NCBI GenBank assembly: GCA_013423325.1
Contig: BLJB01000173.1
Coordinates: forward strand, 1 to 61,561
Direction of reading: 5' to 3'
DNA length: 61,561 bases
Source of the DNA: Usnea hakonensis
Taxonomy: Eukaryota; Ascomycota; Lecanoromycetes; Lecanorales; Parmeliaceae
In this document: positions 33,963 through 45,171 of the stretch, piece after piece
Numbering within the stretch: the stretch's first letter is position 1
How the letters are laid out: each line of letters opens with the position of its first letter
Notes under the pieces: model-generated
The model's database searches: none
What the model saw: only the letters and a program-made list of their open reading frames with translations
Told to the model about the DNA's origin: nothing
Program-made: the position numbers and the translations under genes

Positions 33963-34544
33963 ATCCTTAACTAAGGGCTAGGTGCTAATATAACGCAGTT
34001 CGTCTAATAGCCCTAATAGGCATTTTCAGCTACTTGTATAGATCGGGGGATATTGACGGAAAGACGTTTTCTATGCTTACCCTAGGGGCCTTTTTCGGTT
34101 TCTAATCGTGTGCGGCCAGCAGCTTCAATGTCTTATATATCGGCATTGCCTTGTCCTACGTGGTTATCATGTGTGCGGGCCTTCGGGCCAAAGGATAGCT
34201 TCATCCGCGGCCCACCATTGTTCGACCATTGCACTGCTACCATCTACCATCTTAACAGAACTCAGAAATGGCTATCGAGTCAGTACATGAACAAGATGAT
34301 CTCAAGGAGAATGAGATATATATAACAGAGCGTTACGACTCCTCTATCGCGCCCGTTTCGGGCAGACGAAAGATTACTCGAGAGCATAATAAGTATAATA
34401 TGCTACACCCCAAGGTCGTCACGGGCATCAAGCGAAAGCTCAAGATACAGGACGAAGAGTACGCATTCTTCGTTCAGATGGCCAACCTTCTTCCTCCACA
34501 GTCAGTCATCATCATCTAAAAGCTGGTATGGCGACCCCTCTCTC

Positions 34545-34634
34545 TACCAGCAATCCTTCCACATCTCGCCGAGCTGCCAGCAATCCTTTCACATCCCGCC
34601 GAGCTACCACCAATCCTTTCGCACCTCCGCCAAA
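34545..34634. repeat. 30-bp tandem repeat, three copies
   Basis: Units of the form TACCAGCAATCCTTCCACAT plus CTCGCCGAGC start at 34545, 34575 and 34605 and diverge gradually in the third copy. Confidence 0.85.
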
Positions 34635-35032
34635 GATAGGAAGGCGTTAAAAGGGTATACACTCTCATATCGATCTGAAGTAGCAATAATTATCGATAGC
34701 TATCTATTACTATCCTCTAGGATAACAAGAGTCCACGCCTCCAACGTCAGGTTAACTAGTAGAAGGGCTAATCGTAAAGGTACTACTCAGCCTAACAAAA
34801 GACAGAAAAGAGTGATAGAGGCGCTATAGTGTCATTTCCGAGAAGAGAAATTTCAAATGCATGGACAAGAAGGTGTAGACGTCACAAGGATTCCAGGATC
34901 TTACCAAGTCAATCTGGCTACTCCAGCTATCCAAGTTGATCGAGTCACCATTCTCCTCGAGCAACAAGCTGTCCGTTTAGCTTTCCCGATTGACTAGTGT
35001 GTGAAGACTGAGGACACACCTTTCCTGAAATC

Positions 35033-35836
35033 GTGGTTACGATACTCAGCGGTCAATTTGTTGCTTGGAAACAAGACCGGGCGCAAAGACTGGAAATAGA
35101 AAGAATGATTAATACCATAGTTCATACCTCAGAAGACGCAGTAACAACACTAGGAGACGCATATCCCAGATTGGCAGATTTGGTCGGAAGGCATAACAGC
35201 GATATTATACTGGGGCAATCAGACGAACTCAAGGCCTAGTTGGAAGGACACGATCACGTCGGGTCTCCCCAAATAGAAAAGGAAGACTTTCAGCTGGCGC
35301 ATGACGAGTCAGGTCATCCGGGATACGCACGCACCCATGAGAGACAGACACAAGGATTGTACTTCCACAACATATCAAAGAAGCTCCATGACTTTATCAG
35401 ACACTGTCCTGCTTGCCAACATAACCAAACACCTTATGGATCTCTACAGCCAATCTACTCTCCCTCCAGACCGTTTCATACCCTAGGCATTAACTTTATT
35501 CTTGCTTTACCCTCATCAGCTGCCGCAAATAAAGACTGCATAATGTCGGTAACCGATAAGTTTTCCAAAGCAATCACTCTTATACCTGGACTGGTAACGT
35601 ATACGGCAAAGGACTGGGCCATCAAATTGCTAGACCGACTTGCGGAAATCAACTGGGGTCTGCCAAGAGCGATAATCTCGGACCGTGACCGCAAGTTCAT
35701 TGCTGACTTATGGCGAGCCATTTTTACCGCACTGAAGGTAGACTTACTGTACTCATCGGCGTACCATCCGCAAAAAGATGGAGCTTCTGAGAGATCTAAT
35801 CAGACCGTAGAAATAGCCAGGAGATATCCAAGGTAA
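35033..35836 (+). pseudogene. Ty3/gypsy integrase core remnant
   Basis: Two consecutive frames separated by a TAG (35237-35239). The second has the HHCC zinc-binding module (H-x3-H near SGHPGY, then CPACQHNQ) and the rve core. The second catalytic Asp (IISDRDRKFIADLW) and the Glu (KDGASERSNQT) are present. At the first catalytic position (HTLGINFILALP; HTL-x-x-DFILALP expected) the Asp appears as Asn, a G-to-A change that corresponds to CpA-to-TpA on the other strand, as RIP produces. The frame ends 10 residues later than the Glu helix, with no chromodomain attached. Confidence 0.7.
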
Positions 35837-36665
35837 AATCAGAATCTTGATGTTGCGCCTCTCGTAGATAGTCAATTCATCACATCCTACCCACGAGAAC
35901 TGGTGCCACTGTCTACTGAAAACCTCAAGTCCTCCATCACCACACCACACCACCCACCCACACCCTACAACCTCCCAAGCCACCAAGACATTCTTCGCCA
36001 GGCATATCCTCACAAGACCCTTGCGGCAAAAGCCGATCTCGCTCGCCCTCGAGATCCCATTCCTCAGAATTAACGAAAGTAAATTAGTCGTCCAACTAGG
36101 ACAATTACAACATCATCTTTTAAAAAAACAGTTAAGAAATTGAAAAAGCTACGATAGGGAAGTAAGGTATCTCAAGTACTCCGTATGCGCACTTCGATCG
36201 TAGCAGTGCGTAAGTATATTACGCGCAATGCCAAGGAAGGGAACACTCGAGTGGGGGTACGATCTGGTAATGAATTGTTCTGGAAGGAAAGAATGAAGGA
36301 AGGGGTTCGCTGTCGTGTTTGGCTGGGAAGGAGAGGTTCGTTGAAAAAAAGGTGCTTCGAGAAAGAGAATCAAAGACCTGTGAGTGAGTCTGCGCGCAGA
36401 CGGCGATTTAACATAGAGTGCAGTAGAGAAAGAGGGATGGATATCTTTTCGATGTGGTAGAAGAAAACTTCCCGCTGATTCTAAAACGCCTCTATTGACT
36501 AATCTCAGTCTATGACACGTCCTTCGTGCCGACTCACATGCAAATCTACATACATCGAGAAACCCCAGTGCTGCCATGACAAGACGTAGACCCATCATTT
36601 GCCTTTCGTAAACCCGATTCCAATCCAGATGTATTTTCCAACCCTCCCTTAAAGTATTGGAAGTC

Positions 36666-38681
36666 CTAAACCTGGCCCATCGTAACCATCTTTTTCCGCA
36701 AGTAGTTCTTGTACTCGCCAATCGAGCCGTCCCATCGTCGAATGGTCTTGTTCTCGCAGACCATGATGTCTTTGGCGATCTTATCAAGTAATCTGACCGC
36801 CACTGTTAGCGCTGAGCCGCACTGCAAGAAACGATGTCGAGGCATACCTGAAGTCGTGAGAGACAACCACGACGCCTCCACTGAACGCATTGATTGCATC
36901 GGCCAACGAATCAATTGTGGGAATATCCAATCCGTTTGTCGGCTCGTCCAACAGTATCATGTTTGGCCCATCAATAGCAAGCAAAGCAAACACAATCCTA
37001 CTTTTTTGGCCCTCGGACAATGTCCCCATCAAAGCTGTTTGTGACTCTCCAGACAGTCCATATCGACCAAGTTGTTGTCTCCAGTATTGGTAATCCTGGC
37101 TCTTGTCAGAGTACTTATCTCGTACAAAATCCAGAGCCGACTTTGTCAGGTCAAGTTGCTCTGCGGAATGCTGGCTGTACATGCCAAGCTTCAAGTGCGT
37201 ATGCCTTGAAACGACACCGCTGGTAGGTGACAGCTTGCCAGTCATGAGGCGGAGGAGCGTAGATTTGCCGACACCATTTGGCCCTACGAGAGCCGTTCTA
37301 CTGTCCATGTCCACACCAAGGTCAAGGTTCTTGTAGAGGTCATCCTTCGCGTTGCCGGAGTAGGAGAAGGTCACATCGTCAAATGAGAGGACTGGAGGTG
37401 GCAATTTCTCGACATCAGCAAAGCGAAACGTAAAAACTCGATCTTCTGCCACTTTCTGGATGAATCCATCCGCCTCCATTTTGTCGAGGATCTTTTGCCT
37501 TGATTTTGCTTGTCGAACCAAGTTGGCATAGGTACCCGCAGACGCAATAAACTTTTTGATGTGGGTGATTTCCTCCTGTTGCTTCGCGTACGCCTTCATT
37601 TGATTGGTTTCTTGTTCAGAGCGGGTCTTGATGTATGAATCGTAATTACCACCGTAGTAGATCAATTGTTTCATGCGCATGTCGATCATGTTCGTGCAGA
37701 CACCGTTCAGGAAGTCCATGGAGTGGGAGACGAGAATGAGGGTACGGTCCCACTTCTTTAAGTACTCTTCAAGCCACACGCAGGCTTCGAGGTCCAGATG
37801 TGCCGTTGGGTCATCGAGGAGTAAAAGGGAGGGTTTGACGAAGAGGGCTTTGGCGAGTGCTACACGCATCCTCCATCCACCCGACATGTCTTTTGTGCGC
37901 TTGTCAATTGTTTTCTTGTTGAAGCCGAGTCCAGTCAAGATGAGGGAGGCACGGGTTTGGAATGTTGAGGGGTCCATGGTTTCCATTCGCTATTGAAGTC
38001 AGCATTACCAGGACCGGAGCCTTGAGGCAGGCATACCTCGTATAGATCTTCAAGGATTGGGTCCTCGGGCCCATTTTTCTCCAAAATCTCCTCAGCTAAT
38101 TTGTCCATCCTTTCCATTTCACGTTCTGCCTCTTTCACAACCCACTCAAGCGCACCCAAATCACTCGGTGGGGCACCCTCGTTCAACAAGTAGATATCAA
38201 CTTGCTCTGGTATGGGATATTCACGCTTGTCGATTGCCTTCAACAGTGTAGACTTCCCGCATCCGTTCTCTCCCAACAGACCGTATCTTCGACTGTAGTT
38301 GAGCTCGAGTGTAGTGTCGGTAATCAAGACCTTGCCGTGGAACACGAGCGAGGCTGAGTTGATCTTGACATCTCGACTCGTTGCCAGTGATGCCAGTACG
38401 CCAGTTGTCACTCGATCCGACAAGCCGTGTTTGTCCATTTGATCCGTCAACTTCTTCACGTCCTTCATCTTTTCAGTCGTCGTCGCGGGTTGCTCGTCAT
38501 CGGGTAGGGGATTGCCATCACCATCGAGTAGAGGTGGGGTCTCGTCGCCGTTGACTGATGAGGCGGAGGATCCATTTTGGGAGGCGGCTTTGGAGGAGAG
38601 TTTTGAGGTGGCGGTCTTCTTCTTGTCCTTTCCATCTTCGGCACGTTTGGCCTGACGGGCTGCTTTCGAGGCGGAGACCAT
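36666..38681 (-). CDS. ARB1: ABCF-type ATPase (Arb1/ABCF2 homologue)
   Basis: Three exons: 38037-38681, 36848-37989 and 36666-36792. Introns are 37990-38036 (47 nt, GTATGC...AATAG) and 36793-36847 (55 nt, GTATGC...GTCAG). They encode 637 residues. A Lys/Ala/Ser-rich N-terminal tail (about 1-75) precedes two ABC cassettes and there are no membrane segments. Cassette 1 has Walker A GENGCGKST, signature MSGGWRMR and Walker B LLLLDDPTAHLD. Cassette 2 has GPNGVGKST, LSEGQKSR and MILLDEPTNGLD. The linker between them is the charged ABCF arm. Known role of Arb1: essential cytosolic/nuclear ATPase in 40S and 60S ribosome biogenesis and ribosome-associated quality control. I chose the ATG at 38681 because the frame upstream has no ATG. 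Confidence 0.93.
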
Positions 38682-39440
38682 GGTATCAGCTGGTGAGCTT
38701 TTCAGAAAGGTGAGGACCAAGGACAAAGACGAGGCTGCTGTTGCGGCAGGAATGTCTCAGGCGGCCTGATCGACTGGCCCTAAGGGCTAAAGCCTTAGCA
38801 GGATGAGAAGTGAGACAGGCTTTCAAGACGAGTGCACCGCAAGATGGGTTTGGGCAAAAGAATGTTGTGAATAATGTAGGGTACTTTTCCCTTCCGACTC
38901 AGGTTTGAGGGTGGGATATATTTTGTGTTTTTCTTTTCGTTGTGCGGGTCTCTGAGTTGAGCACTCGGCTCTTTTTACCTTTTTTTTTTTTTTTGCTGGG
39001 CACGCTGGGCCACCAAAATCGCTAATAGTTACCTTACTTGACTTTTAGCGCCAAGCGCTACAGGTACAATAATGGGGATGTTTTGTATTTTGGGAAAACA
39101 TCATCACTACATGAATCACATACATGAGTCGGTCTCGAAACATTCGAGATTGATGAAATATAGCAATAGCTTAGCTAAATACGCGCATTATCCGATGACA
39201 ACGGGATTTCAAGTGGCGGCCATGCAGTCGTTTTTCCACCGCTGTACCTCCAACGCTTCGTGTGCAATACGCCAAGCAATCCTCGAGCCGAGCACGCCGT
39301 GGCGATGATAGTAAGATCATCAGGCTCTATCTGGTAGCCCTATCCAATTCCGGAACACCTACCACGCTATGCAGAATAACATGGCTAACGCCATCTAGGA
39401 CCATACAGGTAGACGACATATCCGTCTTTACTCCTCTAAC
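38682..39440. other. Intergenic, ARB1 promoter side
   Basis: Contains a poly-T run (about 38980-38994) and CTGGGC direct repeats just after it. Otherwise nothing recognised. It is the 5' region of ARB1 and the 3' region of the HPP gene, both minus strand. Confidence 0.5.
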
Positions 39441-40394
39441 TCACACCTGGGACAATGGCTCCGAATGTTGCAAAGAGTTATCCCGCAGTCGACACTGCAG
39501 GATCTCCAACATGCTTCTCTCTTCCTGAGCAATGTAGAGTCCGTCCGGTACAACGATCATATCTGCAGTGACACTGATAGAGCTCCCGTTTGTACCCTCG
39601 GTTAGAGTGACTGCTTTGGAACTCGAGCTATCAAAGTTTTCGATATCATTGGTTTGAGCCTCCTCGACAACATCTTCCTTTAATACCTTTCCAACATTCA
39701 CAGGGGTCCACCAGTATGTAGGATATTGTCGTTGAATATTGTTGATCAGAAGCGATGTCATCAACGTCAAAGCCGTACTGAGTAGGACGAGTGGTAGTAA
39801 GTACCATCCAAGATGCTCCACCTGTGGATCGACGGCAGCCAGCAAAGCTGTGGCTCCTGCCGGAGGGTACACAGTCTCTGTGACTGTCATAACAGCCGAG
39901 GCGACTCCGCACGCCAGGGCGCCGGCAAGCCAACGTATATTGTTGAAGTCGGCGTTGAGCTTGAAGAGTTTGGTGATGCCGATGGCAACGACGGCAGACA
40001 GGGCGTGTCCTATGATAGCGTTTCGAGGCTGGGCGAGCGGTGATTCGACAGTGTTGAACTCCAATATCGCTGCGGCACCCTGTATATTTCAGCGTGGGAT
40101 GCACCTGCAGAAACGTTCACCAAGACGTACGAAGCTTGCAATGAGTAGGGGGACCCCATGATCTTTGATGCCCGGCGCCATAAAAGCTGCCTCAATCACA
40201 GCTACTCCAACGAAGGCCCCAAGAAGAGCCCATGCTGCAACAAGAACATTACCAATCCTTGTTCCTGCCCTGTCTCTATGTCCGAGAAAGTGCGAAAGAG
40301 GTTTTGGAAACTTATGCACCAAGTTCCGAGGAACATATGGGCGGAGGTATTTGTCAATGTCAATGTGCCACTCCTTAGCCTTGGACACATGCAT
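39441..40394 (-). CDS. HPP-family integral membrane protein
   Basis: Two exons: 40131-40394 and 39441-40079, intron 40080-40130 (51 nt, GTACGT...ATACAG). They encode 300 residues. Start chosen at the first ATG (MHVSKAKEWH). About five hydrophobic segments match the HPP transmembrane fold: GNVLVAAWALLGAFVGVAVI, then after GIKDHGVPLLIASFGAAAIL the family hallmark PLAQPRN (HPP-equivalent), GHALSAVVAIGITKLF, ALACGVASAVMTVTETVYPP, GATALLAAVD and LLPLVLLSTALTLMTSLLI. The C-terminal 80 residues are hydrophilic. In plants and cyanobacteria some HPP proteins transport nitrite; the fungal role is unknown. It lies head to tail between ARB1 and the oxidoreductase gene. Confidence 0.85.
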
Positions 40395-41063
40395 CACCTT
40401 TGAGCTCCTTGACCGCAGAATGAAGCAGATAGCGCAGAAAAAAGATTGGTAGCCGGTGACTAATTGTGAAAGAGCGAAGAAGCAGGAGCTGCGTTGAATA
40501 CTGTATTGTGTCTGGCGACACAGCGTCAATTCGATGCTTGCCGCTGATGCGAAGTATACTTGAATCTAATCCTAGAGTAGCAAGGAGACATAACGTGTGC
40601 TTGAGGTTGAAGTAAAGAGGAAGTAAGAGGAGGTGGCGGATGAAAGGTGGAGGGGGTTACACAAAGAGGAGGTGGTTGCACAGTCGAATATGACGAGCTT
40701 AGACGGGATTCCGTCATACTCATTTGACGAGACATGGAGCTCGCGGGGTATGTGTGAAGTACCATATGGGCCAAAAGTTTGACGATTCAAAGGTTTAGTC
40801 AAAAAATAGACGCGATGACACACAGAAATGCTGGAGTGGTTGGAATCGTGGTACAAACCTCACGTAGAACAATGTCTGAGGTTAGTCAGCAGCCGCCTGA
40901 GCGGAGGTCCCGAGGGTCCGAGGGTCAATTGTCGCTTCTACTTCATGTATCATCATGCATCTCAAACTGGGATATCATCCTTTTCATAGTCCTCCAATTT
41001 ATCTCTGAGACTTCGAAGGCGGTTCTGACAAGGTATGTGCTCTTGCTTCCAACGTAGTTTGCC
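40395..41063. other. Intergenic, 669 bp
   Basis: The 5' region of the HPP gene and 3' region of the oxidoreductase gene. No repeat or site recognised. Confidence 0.5.
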
Positions 41064-42303
41064 CTATACGGATCTCCCCCCATCTATCTTTGCGTAGGTT
41101 TCTTTGACATCCAGTGTTTTTCCTTCCCTTGAGCTTAACCTTGCGAGCTCAATCAAGCGAATAACATCTCTTGGTGTTTCAGGCTCCACTGGCACCTGAT
41201 CCTGTCCGGACATTGCCTTCGAAAATTGGCTGTAGAAAGCGCTGTATGTGAGAGGCTCGATGTTGGCATGCGTTTGCGATCTAGGGTGACCCTCTTGCAC
41301 GATCGTCAAAATACCAGCACGTTCTTCTGGCTCGGCGCCGAAGCCTGAGTCACCAGGCTTTTTTCCGGCTTTGAGGTGGTCTTCTTGGGGATCGAGATGA
41401 TACTGAATCAAAATCGATCAGAATCAGCTCTTCATGCGTATGAAGGAGGGCTCGACTACCTTTTTATAAGAGCCCTTGTCTCCACGCACCCAGTATCGTA
41501 ACTGGTTCTCCTCTGGACTCACTACTGCAGCTTTCACAGTTGCCAGTAATCCAGAACGATAGTGAAGCAACACGGTGCACGAGTCCTCAACTTCACCAGG
41601 ATTGTGCTCCCGTTGGGATCCAACAAATCCAGTGACTCTGTCCGGTACGCCAAAAGCCACCACTACCTGATCTATCAAGTGCGTCCCCAAATCGTAGACC
41701 GCCCCTCCCCCAGGCGAGGCCTTTGCTTTCCAGGTGCTTGCTGGGTCTTGAGCAGCAGGTCTGTGTCGATCGAAATGTGTTTCAAATTCCACCACGCGGC
41801 CAAGTATTCTATCCTCCAGCAGCTTTGAAAGAGTCAGGAAGTCGGTATCCCATCGACGATTTTGGTAGACGGTGAGAAGGCGGTTATGTCGCTTTGCAAG
41901 TGCAATGAGCTCGCTGGCTTCTCTGGAGGAGGGAGTAAAGGGCTTTTCAATAATGACGTGTTTGCCATGTTCTAAAGCTAGTCTACCAAGTTCAAAATGG
42001 CTTGTTGGAGCTGTCGTCACGACCACAACCTCGACTTTTGAGTCTTGGACCATCTCTTGGCTTGAGCGGTAGCTCTTGATGCCCGGGTGATCCTTTTCGG
42101 CGTCATCATTGGGCTTCGGGGTACGTTGGACGATAGCGTAGTGATTCAACTCTGGATCAGCTTGGATTAAGGGAATATGAAAGACCTGCAGTGGCACTTA
42201 GTATGAGGCAAGATATTGTTGACCTTTGACAGCTATGTGCCGGACTTACTTTGGCGGACATGCCATAGCCGATGACTGCAACGTTGTAAGTCCTGGGAGA
42301 CAT
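41064..42303 (-). CDS. Gfo/Idh/MocA-family NAD(P)-dependent oxidoreductase
   Basis: Three exons: 42250-42303, 41460-42185 and 41064-41402. Introns are 64 and 57 nt. They encode 372 residues. Exon 1 supplies the start of the Rossmann fold (YNVAVIGYGMSAKVFHIPLI, dinucleotide-binding G-x-G-x-x-A/S), which is missing from any single open frame. EKP in HVIIEKPFTP is the family cofactor/substrate lysine motif, and GGGAVYDLGTHLIDQ carries the conserved G-x-x-x-D-x-G-x-H active-site segment of this family. It resembles fungal and yeast YMR315W/GFO-like dehydrogenases of unknown substrate. It sits 460 bp downstream of the mycosporine O-methyltransferase and on the same strand, so a tailoring role is possible but untested. 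No transit or signal peptide. Confidence 0.85.
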
Positions 42304-42763
42304 TACTCATTACTATCCCGAGTCCAAGAGCCAAGATTTGAGGTCGTAGATCTTCAGCGATGAGCTTAGTGGTGACCAGGAGACCGCGACCATCATTGTG
42401 GTCGTCATTTTCGCGGATAGCTTGCCTTTCATGTGGGTACGTAATAAAGGGTTCTCGGATGAAGGGAAACCGGGAAAATGAAATTCCGTAAAAGAGGCTA
42501 GAGTACGGAGGCCGGTAAATCTCTTGACGTTATTGTCATTTTGTACAAATTACTCTCTACCTTCTTCCTCTCTTTCTTCCATCATCGAGAAATAGATTCA
42601 TCGCTCTACAGAACTTGACTTCGTAAGTCAATCCAAGGGGCGACTAATGTTGTCTCCCACTACAACCAATAGAGTCTCTTGCTGCCATCCGTCTTTCCTG
42701 CGCGTCTCATTGCCTAGAAAAATGAGCGGCGAGTCGTAACGTTTTCCATTCGTGGCCAAGATG
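42304..42763. other. Intergenic, 460 bp
   Basis: Contains the promoter of the oxidoreductase gene and 3' region of the methyltransferase gene. A TTCTTCC-type pyrimidine tract is present (about 42560-42590). No specific site recognised. Confidence 0.5.
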
Positions 42764-43866
42764 TCATCGGTCATTGCCATTCACGTCCATTTCGACCTGC
42801 ATTTCTTTGATACATCGCGTAATCTCGATGCCATCCTGTTGCTGATTAGTGGACGTGACTGGATGGATCACTGCTAAATAACATACCGGTACCCCTGTTG
42901 GCTCATAACTATTAACAAGCTCGCTCTCATACAACAAGTTTGGATTTCCCTTGTATTCTGTGCTCAATCTTTCCTCCCCTTCGCGTTTGCGATACTGATC
43001 TTTCCATCTGTCTCCAAAGCTAGCGGTCTCGGCACCGTTTGTCTCACCAGTTTTGTACTGCTCTTGCTTATTGGAGACACTGCTTCGAACGTATTCCAGG
43101 TATGGTGGATTGCCTGGCTTAATCACATTGTCTGCGGCAAGAACCGTTCCTGGACTGACCAACTTCAAATGCTCGCAGAGTTTGAGATCTATTGTATACG
43201 CTGGCTTGTAGTGGTCGAGGAACATCAAGTCGATCCGTGTGAGATCGCCATTCGCGTGGAGTCTCTTGATCGAGTCTGCACTAGAACCCACAACGACTTT
43301 GACCGTGTCACTCAAACCCGCCAGATCTACCAGCGACATGATGACAGCCGCAAATTCTGGGTTCCTTTCGAGACTGAAATACCTGCGGCCTCCCGCTCGT
43401 CTCACAGCGTCCCCAAACAAAATGCACGAATACCTGCCAGACAGTCAGTACCCCCGTCCTTAAATCGGCTACAGATCTTTCAGCCTGATTCTGGTCATAC
43501 CCAACATATCCACCAAGCTCTACCATTACTTGCGGCTTTCGGTCCGCAATCAAGTTCGTCACAATCCTACCTTTGTCGTCGCCAACGTTCATGAGATACT
43601 TCTTCGTGCGGCCGTATTCGTCAATGGCTTCCAGCAGTTTCTGAGGAGAGCCTCGGATCTCTCCTACGGACGGATGACCGTACACAAAGTGCAACAGTTC
43701 AATCTCCCGCCCATCGTCGAACTTGCAGCTATTGTTAGTGCAAAATCCCATGGGACAATATCACTGGTACGCTCACGAATGGCACACCTTCTTCCTCTTG
43801 TGCTTGATATGCTTTCTTGCTGTCGAATTTATTAAGTTCGGTCCGACTCATTGTGGATACGGACAT
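42764..43866 (-). CDS. Catechol-O-methyltransferase-type O-methyltransferase (mycosporine cluster)
   Basis: Four exons: 43777-43866, 43501-43721, 42887-43433 and 42764-42835. Introns are 43722-43776, 43434-43500 and 42836-42886. They encode 309 residues. Splicing joins VMVELGGYVGYS, the SAM-binding motif I of COMT (E-L-G-x-Y-x-G-Y-S). Further COMT motifs are YFSLERNPEFAAVI, LMFLDHYKPAYTIDL with the metal-binding Asp, and VLAADNVIKPGNPPYLEYVR with the Asp-Asn metal pair. The protein ends near DGIEITRC, as COMT enzymes do. Expected job: methylate desmethyl-4-deoxygadusol to 4-deoxygadusol, by position next to the DDGS gene (inference). The first intron needs a GCAAG acceptor rather than the nearer AATAG. 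The last intron is 51 nt, in frame and stop-free, so unspliced transcripts would add 17 residues. Confidence 0.85.
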
Positions 43867-45171
43867 TTCGAAAGGCTTTTGAAAGGTCTACGATGATGAA
43901 TGCTAAGATACAAATGAAGCTTGATCAGAGAAGACTAATGCTCGCGCAATTAACATGTCTTGACAGGGAACAGCCAAGCGAATGACGAAACGATTTTAGT
44001 CGACTTTTAAACAATTGGCATACTAAATAAAATGGGCAAGTTTGACGTCGGGTGGGGAGTAGGCTAGCACAACATTCACCAATTGGCGTCTCGAAATTGT
44101 CTAAATCACCCCACTTGGCTTCCAAAATCCTAGCGCGGAAAAGTCAAATGATAGATGATTCGCACACAATGCTGCCGGTGCGGAGCCTTATCCGAAATCA
44201 CATGCTTTCCTTTTTTTTTTGGAAGTCCAGTCCATACACACTGACGCTTCCAAGAGCTGCCTCGGCAAAGCTCTCGTTCATGGATGAAGAGTCTGGATAA
44301 GGGGCTACCTACCTTCCATATGGTTTGAATGGAATACATCATGCAAATACACTATACACTATACACTATACGCGGGGCAGTCTCTTGCATTGGTGGCCCA
44401 TGGAGGATCGCCTGATTCAGACTTTTAACCATGGGACTGTGCCTTTGCCCCTTGCTAGCTAACCCAATCTAATTACCCGAGATCTGGTTTTCATCGAAGC
44501 GCGCATCTAACGCTGTGGGGTGCATATTAATTGCCAAGTTGCCAACATTGCAAAAGATTTTCATGATGTAAAAAGAATTAGATCATGAAGAATCTACTTT
44601 TCCCCGGTCCCTTTTTGCAAGGGTGTCAATCAATTAAATTTTCTCAAGAGGTGGACTTTGCATTGCGCTTGATCTTGGCGGGGGGGTGGCGTGTGTTTTC
44701 GGCTGCTTAGCCTCCACCAAGTGACCAATGAATGATGTTGGCGTCTTGCATCATCACTAGTCAGAATTCTCTTTCCCCTTTTCGCTGTGTCAAAGAGAAA
44801 AGTCAATCTTGTCAAGGCGGGAGGAAAGATGCGGCTAGTGAAATGGGCATCTCGGCAATCTCCAGACCAAAACCTATCAAACTCTCACGCTTCTCAAATC
44901 GAGCAGCCTTGAGAGGATAGATCCACAGATTGACGTTATTCATTTCATCTCATCATGGCGTCGCTACCCAGCACTTGCTTTGTGGACGCACCATTGCAAG
45001 TATGCCTACGTCAGGATAGGCAGACTGGTTTCTGTACTAGCCAACGGTCCTCTTATACTGAGCTTGATCCCTCTTTTCTGCTCTGGAAACACTTGCTCAT
45101 TATATCAACATCTCCTTTCCACTTCACCGGGTCTTACCTTCTCAACCTCAAAACAGTCTGACAACTTCAAC
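43867..45171. promoter_or_regulatory. Divergent intergenic region, methyltransferase / DDGS
   Basis: 1,305 bp between two divergent start codons, so it holds both promoters. Contents seen: a short TACACTA tandem (about 44349-44371), a poly-T (about 44210-44221), and a pyrimidine-rich stretch before the DDGS start. An ATG at 44955 (MASLPSTCF...) is in another frame and probably belongs to the 5' leader. No known light- or stress-response element could be assigned by eye. Confidence 0.5.

Larger units (their letters stand above)
14079..36665. mobile_element. Transposable-element graveyard, 22.6 kb
   Basis: Between RPT2 and ARB1 no frame longer than about 250 codons is intact and none has both a clear start and a complete domain. 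Instead there are fragments of retroelement pol, transposase-like, exonuclease-like and GIY-YIG-like proteins in mixed order, tandem repeats, and patches with many TA and few CA/TG dinucleotides (for example 18610-18790, 33960-34060, 34680-34830), consistent with RIP decay. Recognisable fragments are listed separately; unlisted stretches of more than 300 bases inside this interval hold nothing I can name. Confidence 0.8.

Noticed and set aside
34545..34634. CRISPR-like array from the three 30-bp repeats
   Set aside because: The repeats are directly adjacent with no spacers, and the genome is eukaryotic. The same applies to 20896-20985.
44955..45161. Alternative DDGS start at the ATG at 44955
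   Set aside because: It is in another frame from the enzyme and lacks similarity. Fungal DDGS proteins plausibly begin near the ATG at 45172.
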